In this document: positions 41,632 to 50,477 of the stretch, piece by piece
Position numbering within the stretch: position 1 is the stretch's first letter
Layout of the letters: each line of letters starts with the position of its first letter
Source of the DNA: Akkermansia sp.
GTDB lineage: Bacteria; Verrucomicrobiota; Verrucomicrobiia; Verrucomicrobiales; Akkermansiaceae
Length of the DNA stretch: 64,000 bases
Assembly (NCBI GenBank): GCA_017517805.1
Contig: JAFWYD010000003.1
Span: 1-64,000 of the forward strand
Direction of reading: 5' to 3'
Notes under the pieces: generated by a model
What the model saw: the letters and a program-made list of their open reading frames with translations, nothing else
The model's database searches: none
What the model was told of the DNA's origin: nothing
Made by a program: the position numbers and the translations under genes

Positions 41632-41654
41632 TTGAGGTATGCGGTGTTAGCGGT

Positions 41655-43385
41655 TTATTTCTTGGCTTTTTCGCGTTCAATGAGGGGGATGGTCACGCCG
41701 GTTTCCATGATGACCTTGCCTTCGTTGCCGATGTTGCCCCAGGTGATGCCGTTGAGCGGTTCGAATTCCTGGGCCATTTCATCCAGCACCGACATGGGGG
41801 TGGGGCAGGCAATCACGCGCACGCAGTCGCAGCCCAGCCCTTCGGAGAGGTTACGGCAGATTTCCCAGTCGGGGCGGGAATCACCAATGGGCTCGATGGC
41901 CTTGTTGAGCCGCTGGATGCGGCCGGTCACGTTGATCATGGTGCCGTATTTCTCTGCGAAGGTGACACCCGGCAGCACCACATCGGCTGCCTTGGTGGTG
42001 GTGTTTTCGCTGTGGTGCACCACGAGGAGGTACTCCAGTCCTGCGAGGTCTTCGGTGGTGAAGCCTGCTTCTTCGGTGAGGTCTTCGCCCAGCACAATCA
42101 TGAAGCGGATGCTGTTGTTGCGCACTCCGCGGCGGATGTTGGCCAGGCCGGCACCAGTCTTGCCGAGGATGAGTTTGGCACCGTTGGTGTTCGGGTTGCG
42201 GTCCTCGCTCACGAGCATGCCGTCGTTCTCTCCCTTGCGGGGGACGATGTCCATCTTGGTGATACCCAGCTGCTTGGTAAGGGCTCGCACCATGTAGAGC
42301 TCTTCGTTGGTCATGCGGGCAGAGCAGATGAGGGCGGTTTCTGCCGGGGCCATGCGGTGCAGCTGCTCTACTACCATGGCGATGGTGGCATCCCAGGTGG
42401 AGGGGCGCTGCTCAGCACCGGCATCTGTCTTCACCAGCGGGGTGGTGATGCGGGTGTCGGCGTTGATGAACTTGTAGTTGAGGCGGTGGTCATCAGGCAT
42501 CCAGCAGCTGTTCACGGCATCGTTCTGGCGCGGGGTGATGCGGTAGACCTGTTGCTCGCGGGTCCAGATGTTGATGTTGGTGCCGGTGCCGCAGTTGACA
42601 TCGATGGTCGGGGTGCTCTTGAGGAACCACACGCGCATCTTGAAGCGGAAGTCCTTGCTGGTCATGGCACCCACGGGGCAGATATCCACTACGTTCATGG
42701 AGTAGTTGCTGTCCAGCTGGGTGCCGGGGTAGCAGGCGATGGCGTTGTGTGTGCCACGCCCCACGACACCGAGTACATCCTGCCCGGCAATTTCCTTCAT
42801 GAATCGCACGCAGCGGCGGCAGAGCACGCAGCGTTCCTGGTCGAGGTTCACGCGCGGGCCGATGGAAAGGTTCTTGCCCTTCTTGGTCTTTTCTTCGGTG
42901 AAGCGGTGGGTGCCGCTGCCGTAGTCGGTGGTGTATTCCTGGAGTTTGCACTCACCGGCCTGGTCGCAGATGGGGCAGTCCAGCGGGTGGTTGGAAAGCA
43001 GGAATTCCAGCACACCGCGGCGGGCTTCCTCGGTGAGCTTGCTGGTGGTGCGGATGCCCATATTTTCGGCCACGGTGTTGGCGCAGGCGATGATGGCGCG
43101 GGGCATCCAGCTGATGGGCAGGTAGCCGTCGTCGCCATACTGCGGGGTGGTGCCGGGGGCCTGGCGCGGGGGCATGCCTTGCTCAACAAGGCACATGCGG
43201 CAGGAACCGGCAACGGAAAGTTTGGGGTGGTAGCAGAAGCAGGGTACATGCGCGCCTACTGAGTTGCAGGCATCTGCAATGCGCGTTCCCTTCGGGAAGC
43301 GGTACCATTTGCCGTTGATCTGGACGTTCACCTTGCCTTCGGCGGCGGCGGCGTCTTTCGGCAGAATTGCGGGGGGTGTACTCAT
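41655..43385 (-). CDS. nuoG: NADH-quinone oxidoreductase subunit G
   Basis: NuoG is the large iron-sulfur subunit. N-terminal 2Fe-2S ligands lie in CNSVGAHVPCFCYHPKLSVAGSCRMC (about 35-60), followed by the HPLDCPICDQAGEC cluster site (about 135-150) and CVLCRRCVRF (about 190). The molybdopterin-oxidoreductase-like part follows (INADTRITTPLVKT, LLVVHHSENTTTKAADVVLPGVTFAEKYGTMINVTGRIQ). At 576 residues it is shorter than the 800-900 of many bacteria, with the C-terminal domains trimmed. ATG 43385 (MSTPPAIL) is chosen because the frame upstream overlaps nuoF. Confidence 0.94.
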   Translation of the reverse strand: MSTPPAILPKDAAAAEGKVNVQINGKWYRFPKGTRIADACNSVGAHVPCFCYHPKLSVAGSCRMCLVEQGMPPRQAPGTTPQYGDDGYLPISWMPRAIIACANTVAENMGIRTTSKLTEEARRGVLEFLLSNHPLDCPICDQAGECKLQEYTTDYGSGTHRFTEEKTKKGKNLSIGPRVNLDQERCVLCRRCVRFMKEIAGQDVLGVVGRGTHNAIACYPGTQLDSNYSMNVVDICPVGAMTSKDFRFKMRVWFLKSTPTIDVNCGTGTNINIWTREQQVYRITPRQNDAVNSCWMPDDHRLNYKFINADTRITTPLVKTDAGAEQRPSTWDATIAMVVEQLHRMAPAETALICSARMTNEELYMVRALTKQLGITKMDIVPRKGENDGMLVSEDRNPNTNGAKLILGKTGAGLANIRRGVRNNSIRFMIVLGEDLTEEAGFTTEDLAGLEYLLVVHHSENTTTKAADVVLPGVTFAEKYGTMINVTGRIQRLNKAIEPIGDSRPDWEICRNLSEGLGCDCVRVIACPTPMSVLDEMAQEFEPLNGITWGNIGNEGKVIMETGVTIPLIEREKAKK

Positions 43386-43402
43386 GGGTTCAGTAAAAGG
43401 GG

Positions 43403-44812
43403 TTAGTCTTCGCGGGTCAGGAACTTGCGGGCTTCCTTGGCTTCTTCCGAGTGCGGCTTGAGTGCGTTGATCGGCTTGGTGAGTGCCAGGAATTCCTCGC
43501 GGAACTTGGTGGTGAAGGCCTGGGTGGGCCAGGAGCATGCCTCGCCGAAGGCGCAGACGGTGCGGCCGCAAATGTTGTCGGCCACGCTCTTGAGCAGATC
43601 CACATCTTCCGGGGAGGCCTTGCCTTCGCAGATGCGGGTGGAGAGCTTGAGCATCCAGGGGTTGCCTTCGCGGCAGGGCGAGCACTGCCCGCAGGATTCC
43701 CAGGCGTAGAAGCGGTTGATGTTGTTGAGCACCTTGGGCATGCTGCGGCTGTCGTCCATCACGATGATGCCGCCCGAACCACTCATGGAGCCATGCTGGG
43801 CGATGCTGTCCAGATCCAGCGGAACATCGAAGATGCTCATGGCGCGTACCGAGCCATCGCTGTTGCGGCCCTTGAGCACTTCATCGCAGCGCATGACTTT
43901 GGCCGAGGCACCACCGGGGATGATGGCCTTGAACTTGCGGCCGCGCTTCGGCCCGCCGCACACGTCGTACAGCAGCTCACCGAAGGTCATGGAGCCGGAG
44001 ATGATTTCGTAGTAACCCGGGCGCTTCACATCGCCGGAGACACCGATGATGCGGGTGCCGGGGGAGCGCTGGGCTCCTTCTGCGGCATAGGCTTCTCCAC
44101 CACGCATGAGCACCTGGCGGACCTGGCAGAGGGATTCCACGTTGTTGACGATGGTGGGGCAGCCATACAGACCAATGGCGGCCGGGAAATAGGGCGGCTT
44201 GATGCGCGGATACGGGCGCAGGCCTTCGATGGAGTTGATGAGACCCGTTTCCTCACCGCAGATGTAGGCACCGGCACCGCGGTGCAGGATAATCTTGAGG
44301 TCGTAGCCCTTGCCCAGGATATTTTCACCCAGGAAGCCTGCTTCCTCGGCTTCGCTGAGAGCCTTCTGCATGATTTTGGCGGCTTCCGGGAACTCTTCGC
44401 GCATGTAGATGACACCGTAGTGGGCCTGCACGGCGTAGCAGGCAATAATCATGCCTTCGATGAGCTGGTGCGGATCCTGGTGCACCACGAAGCGGTCCTT
44501 GAAGGTGCCGGGCTCGGATTCATCGCAGTTGCAGACGACGTAGACGGGCTTGGTGTTGCCCTTGGGGATGAAGGTCCATTTCACGCCGGTGGGGAAACCT
44601 GCACCACCACGGCCTCGCAGTCCGCTCTTCTTCACCTCTTCGGTGACAGCGGCGGGCTCCATTTCCATGGCCTTCCTGAGGGTTTCATAACCGCCGTCCT
44701 TGATGAAGCATTTGATGGAGGGGTCGTAGCCCTTGCGGTCGATGTTGCGGAAAATACGGCGAGTCTCGCGCGGGTGCGGTTCCCTGCCGGGTTTGTAGGT
44801 GATTTCGCTCAT
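43403..44812 (-). CDS. nuoF: NADH-quinone oxidoreductase subunit F
   Basis: NuoF is the NADH-oxidising subunit with FMN and a 4Fe-4S cluster. Landmarks: GLRGRGGAGFPTGVKW (about 65-80, NADH/FMN loop), CNCDESEPGTFKDR (about 95-107), RGAGAYICGEETGLINSIEG (about 180-200), and ESCGQCSPCREG (about 365-376) for the N3 cluster. The length of 469 is slightly above the ~440 norm. It receives electrons from NADH and passes them to NuoG. Confidence 0.97.
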   Translation of the reverse strand: MSEITYKPGREPHPRETRRIFRNIDRKGYDPSIKCFIKDGGYETLRKAMEMEPAAVTEEVKKSGLRGRGGAGFPTGVKWTFIPKGNTKPVYVVCNCDESEPGTFKDRFVVHQDPHQLIEGMIIACYAVQAHYGVIYMREEFPEAAKIMQKALSEAEEAGFLGENILGKGYDLKIILHRGAGAYICGEETGLINSIEGLRPYPRIKPPYFPAAIGLYGCPTIVNNVESLCQVRQVLMRGGEAYAAEGAQRSPGTRIIGVSGDVKRPGYYEIISGSMTFGELLYDVCGGPKRGRKFKAIIPGGASAKVMRCDEVLKGRNSDGSVRAMSIFDVPLDLDSIAQHGSMSGSGGIIVMDDSRSMPKVLNNINRFYAWESCGQCSPCREGNPWMLKLSTRICEGKASPEDVDLLKSVADNICGRTVCAFGEACSWPTQAFTTKFREEFLALTKPINALKPHSEEAKEARKFLTRED

Positions 44813-44828
44813 GGTTCGCTAAAGGGGG

Positions 44829-45410
44829 TTACTTCTTAGGCTGGTACTTGGCGATAATCTCGTCAATCTTCTTGGTGGTGACCTGCGAGTAGAGCACGTC
44901 ATTCACCATCACATTGGGGCCGAAGCCGCAGTTGGCCAGGCACTCCACAGGCTCGACGCTGAACAGACCATCCGGGCTCACCAGCATGGGCTCCTCATCG
45001 CTCATATCAGCGAAGTTCACGCCAATCTTCTCGCAGATGTAGGGGATGAGTTCCTCACCGCCGGAAAGAGAGCAGGCGATGGTGCGGCATACGCGGAAAT
45101 GGTACTTGCCGGGGCACATGGTGTGGATGCCGGGGTAGAAGGTGACGATGCCGGCCACGTGGATGGGCGTGCTGTTGCACATTTCGGCAATCCAGGGCAT
45201 GGCATCGGCGGAGATGTAGCCGAACTTTTCCTGCACCAGGTGGATGATGGGTAGAACGGCAGACTGTTCCTTGCCTTCCGGGTACTGGGCCACGAGAGCC
45301 TTGGCTTCTTTCACCAGGCTGGGGGTCACCTTGAATTTCGGGAAATGCTGCTCACCGGGAGACGGCTTGGCTGCCGTGATGGCATCAATCGCGTTGGGGG
45401 TATCAGACAT
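44829..45410 (-). CDS. nuoE: NADH-quinone oxidoreductase subunit E
   Basis: NuoE is the thioredoxin-like 2Fe-2S subunit next to NuoF. Cluster ligands are visible as CRTIAC (about 100-105) and CLANCG (about 155-160). The N-terminal helices include AVLPIIHLVQEKFGYISADAMPWIAEMC, typical for the family. The 193 residues are a little longer than usual because of both ends. It sits 16 bases upstream of nuoF. Confidence 0.96.
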   Translation of the reverse strand: MSDTPNAIDAITAAKPSPGEQHFPKFKVTPSLVKEAKALVAQYPEGKEQSAVLPIIHLVQEKFGYISADAMPWIAEMCNSTPIHVAGIVTFYPGIHTMCPGKYHFRVCRTIACSLSGGEELIPYICEKIGVNFADMSDEEPMLVSPDGLFSVEPVECLANCGFGPNVMVNDVLYSQVTTKKIDEIIAKYQPKK

Positions 45411-45449
45411 GATAAGTGGTTTCGTTGTCAGAGAGTTTTCAGATTCGGT

Positions 45450-46694
45450 TTAGCGGTCGCATTCGCCCTGTACGAAGTCGAAGGAACCAAGGATGGCACC
45501 GATGTCGCTCACCAGGTGGCCGGGAAGCAGCTCGGGCAGGATGGAAAGGGTGCAGTACGAGGGGCTGCGCATCTTCAGTCGGTTGGCGATGCCGCCGCCC
45601 TGTGAATCCAGGAAGAAGCCCAGCTCGCCCTTCGGGTTTTCGGCGGCAAAGTAAACCTGGCCTGCCGGGGCATTTACGCATTCGGTGGTCACCATGAACT
45701 GGCGGATGAGTTCTTCGATACCCTGCATGGCATCGGCCTTCCTGGGCAGGATGCCCTTGTCGAGCTGCACCCAGATGGGGCCTCCCGGCATGGTGGCAAT
45801 CACCTGGCGGATGATGCGTACCGACTGGCGGATTTCTTCCATGCGCACCTGGAAGCGGGCGTAGCAGTCGCCTTCTTCGGCCACGGGTACATCGAATTCA
45901 TACTTTTCGTAGCCCAGGTAGGGATTGGTCTTGCGCAGGTCGCGCTGCACGCCGCTGGCGCGCAGGTTGTTGCCGGTCATGCCGTTCTGCAGGGCCATCT
46001 CCTTGGTGATGACACCAACGCCGACCAGGCGGTCGATGAAAATCTTGTTGTGCAGCAGGAGTTTCTCCATCTCATCCACGGTGCGCAGGGCGCTGTCGCA
46101 GAAATCGAGAATCTGCTTCTCAATACCCTTGGGCAGGTCGCGGGTCATGCCGCCGATGCGGGTGTAGCTGGAGGTGAAGCGGGCTCCGCAAATCTGTTCG
46201 TACAGGTTGTGCACACGCTCTTTTTCCTCGAAGGCATAGAGGAAGGCGGTCATGGCACCGGTATCCATGGCGTATACGCCTGTACCCAGGAAGCAGGAGG
46301 AAATGCGGGAAAGCTCGCAGCACAGCACGCGGATGGCCTGGCCTCGCTCCGGCAGTTCCCAGCCCAGCAGCTTTTCCACCGCGCAGGCGTAGGCGATGTT
46401 GTTGCTCATCGGGGCCAGGTAGTCCATGCGGTCCGTGTAGGTCACGAACTGGTTGTAGTGGCAGTTCTCCGCAATCTTCTCCATGCCGCGGTGCAGGTAG
46501 CCAATCACGGGGTCGCAGGATACTATCTCCTCACCGTCAATGACCAGCTTCAGGCGCAGCACGCCGTGTGTCGCCGGGTGCGAGGGGCCTACGTTCAGGG
46601 TTACCAGCTCGCCACGATCATCTGCATCGTTCTTCAGATAATCCATCGCAGCGCTCGCTACATCAGGCACTTGTATAAATTTTGTCGTGTTCAT
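45450..46694 (-). CDS. nuoD: NADH-quinone oxidoreductase subunit D
   Basis: NuoD is the 49-kDa-type subunit lining the quinone cavity. Landmarks: LNVGPSHPATHGVLRL near the N-terminus (about 40), GYLHRGMEKIAEN (about 75), RMDYLAPMSNNIAYACAVEKLLG (about 100), TGNNLRASGVQRDLRK (about 255) and the ending VQGECDR. ATG 46694 (MNTTKFIQ) is chosen over a GTG at 46715. It is the first gene of the operon; nuoA, nuoB and nuoC are absent and NuoD is not fused to NuoC. Complex I therefore needs those subunits from elsewhere in the genome. Confidence 0.96.
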   Translation of the reverse strand: MNTTKFIQVPDVASAAMDYLKNDADDRGELVTLNVGPSHPATHGVLRLKLVIDGEEIVSCDPVIGYLHRGMEKIAENCHYNQFVTYTDRMDYLAPMSNNIAYACAVEKLLGWELPERGQAIRVLCCELSRISSCFLGTGVYAMDTGAMTAFLYAFEEKERVHNLYEQICGARFTSSYTRIGGMTRDLPKGIEKQILDFCDSALRTVDEMEKLLLHNKIFIDRLVGVGVITKEMALQNGMTGNNLRASGVQRDLRKTNPYLGYEKYEFDVPVAEEGDCYARFQVRMEEIRQSVRIIRQVIATMPGGPIWVQLDKGILPRKADAMQGIEELIRQFMVTTECVNAPAGQVYFAAENPKGELGFFLDSQGGGIANRLKMRSPSYCTLSILPELLPGHLVSDIGAILGSFDFVQGECDR

Positions 46695-46739
46695 AACCTG
46701 GGAATACGGGGCCACCTGCGGCCACAGTTACGCGTACAC

Positions 46740-46768
46740 ATTAAACACCTTTCTGTTGTAAAGTGCAA
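46740..46768 (-). promoter_or_regulatory. promoter of the nuoDEFGHIJKLMN operon
   Basis: Minus strand: TTGCAC (46768-46763), 17 bases, TTTAAT (46745-46740). The predicted leader is about 39 bases with AGG just before ATG 46694. Confidence 0.7.
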
Positions 46769-46864
46769 GCCTAAAGTCGACACGTATACCAGAAATCAGG
46801 CGCTCTTAATGTGTTAGTTTTGGCAAACAAATGGTGCTTTTTTGGAGTAAGTCACGCTTGTTTC

Positions 46865-46892
46865 TTGAAAACGGCAGAAAGGTGGGTATGAT
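46865..46892 (+). promoter_or_regulatory. leaderless-type promoter of the 46899 gene
   Basis: TTGAAA (46865-46870), 16 bases, TATGAT (46887-46892), then 6 bases to ATG 46899. Confidence 0.75.
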
Positions 46893-46898
46893 ACGGCT

Positions 46899-47351
46899 AT
46901 GAGCAAGGTGACAGCAGAGCAGCTTGATATGGTCCGGCAATGGGCAGCCGAAGGAATAGATTTGAATGGTATTCAGAAGCATCTGGCAAGTGAGTGCGAT
47001 GTGCATCTGACGTATATGGACGTGCGGTTCCTGCTGCTTGATTACGGGATTGAGATAGCAACCCCGAGCGCGGCGGAACCTGCTCCGGCGGCAGAATCTG
47101 CGTCTGCCGCTCCCGTTGCATTTCCCGAGGAGCCAGCTCCTGCCGGTCGTGCGGTTGAGGTGACGCTGGATGAGTTGACGATACCCGGGACTCTGGTTTC
47201 AGGCAAGGTGAAGTTTGCATCCGGTACCACCGGGGCCTGGCAGATTGATCAGTTTGGCCGCTTTGCATGGAGCGAGCTGAATGGTCAGCCCACGCCGGAG
47301 GAGTTGCAACAGCTGCAGCAGGAACTTACCCGCCTGCTCAGTCGCATGTAA
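46899..47351 (+). CDS. conserved-looking protein of unknown function
   Basis: The 150-residue product has three parts. The N-terminal ~50 residues look like a small helical, possibly helix-turn-helix, unit (VTAEQLDMVRQWAAEGIDLNGIQKHLA...). An Ala/Pro/Glu-rich linker spans about 52-85. The C-terminal ~65 residues contain a beta-like core (VTLDELTIPGTLVSGKVKFASGTTGAWQIDQFGRFAWSE) and a Gln/Leu-rich helix. No signal peptide. Good leaderless promoter and terminator support expression. I do not recognise a family; a regulatory role would be a guess from the N-terminus. Confidence 0.65.
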   Translation: MSKVTAEQLDMVRQWAAEGIDLNGIQKHLASECDVHLTYMDVRFLLLDYGIEIATPSAAEPAPAAESASAAPVAFPEEPAPAGRAVEVTLDELTIPGTLVSGKVKFASGTTGAWQIDQFGRFAWSELNGQPTPEELQQLQQELTRLLSRM

Positions 47352-47410
47352 AGAAGAAACTACCGGGCGAGGGAAGAGAGGTTTTTCTGAGCGAATTCAA
47401 CAAATAACAA

Positions 47411-47444
47411 AGACCCCCGGCGGTGCACCTGCCGGGGGTCTTCT
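47411..47444. terminator. bidirectional terminator
   Basis: GACCCCCGGC and GCCGGGGGTC form a strong stem between the convergent 46899 and 47899 genes. Confidence 0.85.
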
Positions 47445-47467
47445 GATAAAGTTTGTTGTAGCCGGAA

Positions 47468-47899
47468 TTAGTCGTTGGAGAGACGGCAGTAATCATACTT
47501 GCTCTGGAAGCCGAGTTCCTCCGGGAATTCGGAGAAACCGCCCCACACGTTGTATTCCTTGAGACCGCTGCGACCGCAGGAATCCTGGTAGCAGGGCTTG
47601 TAGGTGCACTTGTAGGTGGGAGCCCAGAAGGTCACGAGTTCGTAGAAACCGTAGCCGATGCGGGAGAAGGTGCGGCCGATACCGTCCACAACGCCGACGG
47701 AAGCTCCGGCGTAATTGCCATCAGCCTCATTCCAGCGGATGATGGTAGTGGGGATTTCTTCTGTAGCGTAGAGGATGTTGCCAATGGCACGACCCAGCTT
47801 GCGGGTGGAGGTGTACTCTGAGGCGGGCGGTGCCTGAATGTCGGCATACGTCGTGCCGGCCAGAGCCAAGAGAATTGTTGAAAGGAGTAAGCGCTTCAT
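47468..47899 (-). CDS. exosortase-system-associated protein, TIGR04073-like
   Basis: The 143-residue exported protein has a signal peptide (MKRLLLSTILLALAGTTYA). The core matches what I recall of TIGR04073: RKLGRAIGNILYATEEIPTTIIRWNEADGNYAGASVGVVDGIGRTFSRIGYGFYELVTFWAPTY (about 33-95), a small-residue-rich amphipathic region tied to genomes with PEP-CTERM/exosortase. A C-terminal part with several Cys (CTYKPCYQDSCG, YDYC) is extra. It fits the many PEP-CTERM genes in this window. The exact role is unknown in the family. Confidence 0.75.
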   Translation of the reverse strand: MKRLLLSTILLALAGTTYADIQAPPASEYTSTRKLGRAIGNILYATEEIPTTIIRWNEADGNYAGASVGVVDGIGRTFSRIGYGFYELVTFWAPTYKCTYKPCYQDSCGRSGLKEYNVWGGFSEFPEELGFQSKYDYCRLSND

Positions 47900-47975
47900 G
47901 ACGCAATCACAAATACCACATCATCCCGTCTGCTGCAAGCAAAAAAGTCAACTTTTCACGCCTGAAGGGTAAAAT

Positions 47976-49223
47976 TTATCCTAAAAGGGCTGAAATATCG
48001 GTCTGCGTTTCCTCATCGGTGAGATAACAGCCGGTATCGGACCCATACCAGTGGCCGTTTGCAAAGGCTGCTCTGGTGCGGAATCCCCCGCCGCAGAGGG
48101 CGAAGTGTTTGCAGGTGGCGCAGCGGCCGCTGAGCTTTTTCTGGCGCTCCAGCGGGTCATCGCTACCGCGAAGTTCCTGGAGTATGGCGGCTGAGGGGGT
48201 GTTGGCGGCTTCCCAGACTTCTGAGAATTTCTGCGTCTTGACATTGCCGAGGGTGACACCCTGCCAGAATTGGTCGGGGTGGATGTTGCCCTGGGTATCG
48301 ATATTGGCAATTCCGCGGCCGGAGCTGTTGGCTCCGCCTCCGTTCCAGCTGAGCAGGCGCAGGGTTTCCTTGGCCAGGGGGTGGCCTTCGCGCAGCTGTC
48401 GCAGCAGCAGGTAGATGCCGTCTGCCGGCTGGGTGACGGTGAGTAGTTCACGGGTCTGCCCGGCGGCATGCCAAGCCTCGGCTCTTGCTATGAGCATATC
48501 GAGCGCGGCGCGGGCTTCTTCCGGTTTCAGACTGGAGACATCGACCCCGCGCCCCGTGGGAACCAGGTGGTAGAAGCAGACGCGCTGGATACCTTCAGTC
48601 TCGATGAAGTTGAGAATCTGCTCCATGCTTTGCACATTGTTGCGGGTAAGGGTGAGACGAAGCCCCGTTTTCTGGCCTGTTTCTTCGCAGAGTTTGAAGC
48701 CGCGGATAGCTCCTTCGAATGCTCCTTTCACGCCCCGGAACTGGTCGTGCACGGTCCCGATACCATCCAGCGAGATGCCCACGTAGGCCACGCCGAGCTC
48801 CTTGAACAGGCGTGCGTATTCCGGGGTGATGCGGGTGCCGTTGGTGGAGATAGTCACTTTGAGCCCCTTTTCTGTGGCTCGCTGCAGAATCTGCGGCAGC
48901 TGGGGGTGGAGCAGGGGCTCGCCGCCCGAGAGAAGCAGGGCGTTCACTTTGTAGGCGGCAAGATCATCGATGACATCGCAGCACTGCTCCCAGTTGAGTT
49001 CTCCGGGGTAGCGTTCGGCGTGCGAATCGGCATAGCAATGCACGCAGCGCAGATTGCAGGTGCGGGTGATATTCCATACCACGATGGGTTTGCGGGCGCG
49101 GGAGGAAGTGGGGGTGCAGGCGGCGGTGCTGCTGTTGGCGGCGGTGTCGCCGTGTCCCTGGCCGTAGCGGATGTGGTCTGCCGGCTGGGCTGCACCCGTC
49201 CAGAGTTTGGTGATGTTGATCAT
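47976..49223 (-). CDS. ahbC: radical SAM enzyme, AhbC-like (12,18-didecarboxysiroheme deacetylase)
   Basis: In the siroheme-dependent heme pathway AhbC removes two acetate side chains from didecarboxysiroheme to give iron-coproporphyrin III. The N-terminus (INITKLWTGAAQPADHIRYG) is the AhbC/NirJ-type start, followed by VVWNITRTCNLRCVHCYADS with the SAM-cluster CxxxCxxC (about residues 56-63). The C-terminus has a SPASM-like CATCKHFALCGGG and a final Cys (about 375-405). 415 residues. It overlaps the upstream radical SAM gene by 4 bases, so they are co-translated. No AhbA/AhbB genes are nearby. Confidence 0.82.
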   Translation of the reverse strand: MINITKLWTGAAQPADHIRYGQGHGDTAANSSTAACTPTSSRARKPIVVWNITRTCNLRCVHCYADSHAERYPGELNWEQCCDVIDDLAAYKVNALLLSGGEPLLHPQLPQILQRATEKGLKVTISTNGTRITPEYARLFKELGVAYVGISLDGIGTVHDQFRGVKGAFEGAIRGFKLCEETGQKTGLRLTLTRNNVQSMEQILNFIETEGIQRVCFYHLVPTGRGVDVSSLKPEEARAALDMLIARAEAWHAAGQTRELLTVTQPADGIYLLLRQLREGHPLAKETLRLLSWNGGGANSSGRGIANIDTQGNIHPDQFWQGVTLGNVKTQKFSEVWEAANTPSAAILQELRGSDDPLERQKKLSGRCATCKHFALCGGGFRTRAAFANGHWYGSDTGCYLTDEETQTDISALLG

Positions 49224-50305
49224 GACTGGGGAGAATCACCGCGCAGGGCGGTGGGTATGTAGTTGCAAAGGGGTTCGGCTGCCATCATATCGCCGGTGCT
49301 GCCGTATGCTCGTGCCCGGGAACCACCGCAAATGCGGCGGTATTCGCATAGCCCGCATTTGCCGCCGATGCCATCGTCATTGCGCAGCTGCACGAAGAGT
49401 GGGTGGTGGCGGTAGGTGTCGGCCAGATTATCGGTGCGCACGTTGCCTGCTGTGATGGGCAGGAATCCACTCGGCTGGATTTCCCCCACATGCGAGATGA
49501 AGAGCACTCCCTTGCCGTCGCGTGTGGGAACCAGGTGGCGCGGGGCGGGAGTGCCGCTTTGCCGGGCTGCCTGCATGAGGGCCCGGCGGTAGTGGTGACC
49601 TTCGGTGGTCTTGATGGCAAAGGGAAGTTCGCTGCGCAGTTGCAGCAGACGCTGCCAAAGGGTTTCCAGTTCTGCTGCTGCGGGCAGTTCCTCCAGCGTG
49701 GCGCGGCCGGTGGGAACCAGCAGGAAAACACTCCACACATCCGGCCGGATTTCCTTGAGCAACTGCACAAAGCCCTCCAGCTCGGGTAGTGTGGTGCGCG
49801 AGATGGTGGTGTTGATCTGCAGCTGGATGCCGGCTTCTCTGGCCATGCGGGCGGCCTGGAGTGTGCGCTCGAAGGTGTGCGGCACCCGGCGGAATGCATC
49901 GTGGGTTTCCTGGGTGGCACCATCCAGACTCAGGCTCATGCTGACCACGCCCGCGGCGCGCAGCCGGTGAAAGTCGGTGTTCAACAGTCGGTTCGTGGCA
50001 GCGGGACTGAGCGCGACTCTCAGCCCTTTGGAGGCGGCGCGCTCGATGATGTCGAAGATATCCCGCCGCATCATGGGGTCGCCCCCGGTCAATACCAGCA
50101 TGGGGGGTGCCAGCTCGGCTATTTCATCTACCAGCGCGAGCGCTTCCTCGTGGCTCAGCTCCCTGGGGTGGGCTTGCGGCTGGGCTATGGCCCGGCAGTG
50201 CTGGCACGCCAGAGCGCATGCCCGGGTCACCTCCCAGAAGAGGATGAACGGACGCTCGGCAAAATCGCACATAGGCAGATGCTGGGGGTGTTTTTTCGCA
50301 GGCAC
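49220..50305 (-). CDS. radical SAM/SPASM protein, TIGR04053/AhbD-like
   Basis: The protein has ERPFILFWEVTRACALACQHCRA with CxxxCxxC, then LTGGDPMMR, a typical radical SAM barrel, and a SPASM-type cluster region (CGLCEYRRICGGSRARAYG and a final Cys). It resembles the TIGR04053 group and AhbD, the heme synthase that decarboxylates two propionates of iron-coproporphyrin III. Pairing with an AhbC-like gene favours a heme role, but TIGR04053 members are not all proven heme synthases. Start: GTG 50305 lies 6 bases after a -10 box (TACAAT). An ATG at 50335 overlaps the -35 box and is rejected; ATG 50272 is an alternative. 361 residues with the GTG start. Confidence 0.8.
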   Translation of the reverse strand: MPAKKHPQHLPMCDFAERPFILFWEVTRACALACQHCRAIAQPQAHPRELSHEEALALVDEIAELAPPMLVLTGGDPMMRRDIFDIIERAASKGLRVALSPAATNRLLNTDFHRLRAAGVVSMSLSLDGATQETHDAFRRVPHTFERTLQAARMAREAGIQLQINTTISRTTLPELEGFVQLLKEIRPDVWSVFLLVPTGRATLEELPAAAELETLWQRLLQLRSELPFAIKTTEGHHYRRALMQAARQSGTPAPRHLVPTRDGKGVLFISHVGEIQPSGFLPITAGNVRTDNLADTYRHHPLFVQLRNDDGIGGKCGLCEYRRICGGSRARAYGSTGDMMAAEPLCNYIPTALRGDSPQS

Positions 50306-50311
50306 GCGCGC

Positions 50312-50340
50312 ATTGTACACGCTCGCGCTCCCCATTGCAA
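50312..50340 (-). promoter_or_regulatory. leaderless-type promoter of the radical SAM pair
   Basis: Minus strand: TTGCAA (50340-50335), 17 bases, TACAAT (50317-50312), then 6 bases to GTG 50305. Confidence 0.65.
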
Positions 50341-50405
50341 GTCCGGATTCTGCCCCTCCTGGTGCGAGTTTGTCAGCAATTTTTTGGAAATATGCGACAA
50401 AATAC

Positions 50406-50434
50406 TTGACAGGAACTCTCAATTGCTGTATCTT
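50406..50434 (+). promoter_or_regulatory. promoter of rpsU
   Basis: TTGACA (50406-50411), 17 bases, TATCTT (50429-50434). The leader is about 37 bases and lacks a Shine-Dalgarno sequence. Confidence 0.7.
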
Positions 50435-50477
50435 GCCTCCCCGTTCCCGGACAACATATCAACAACATCACAATATC

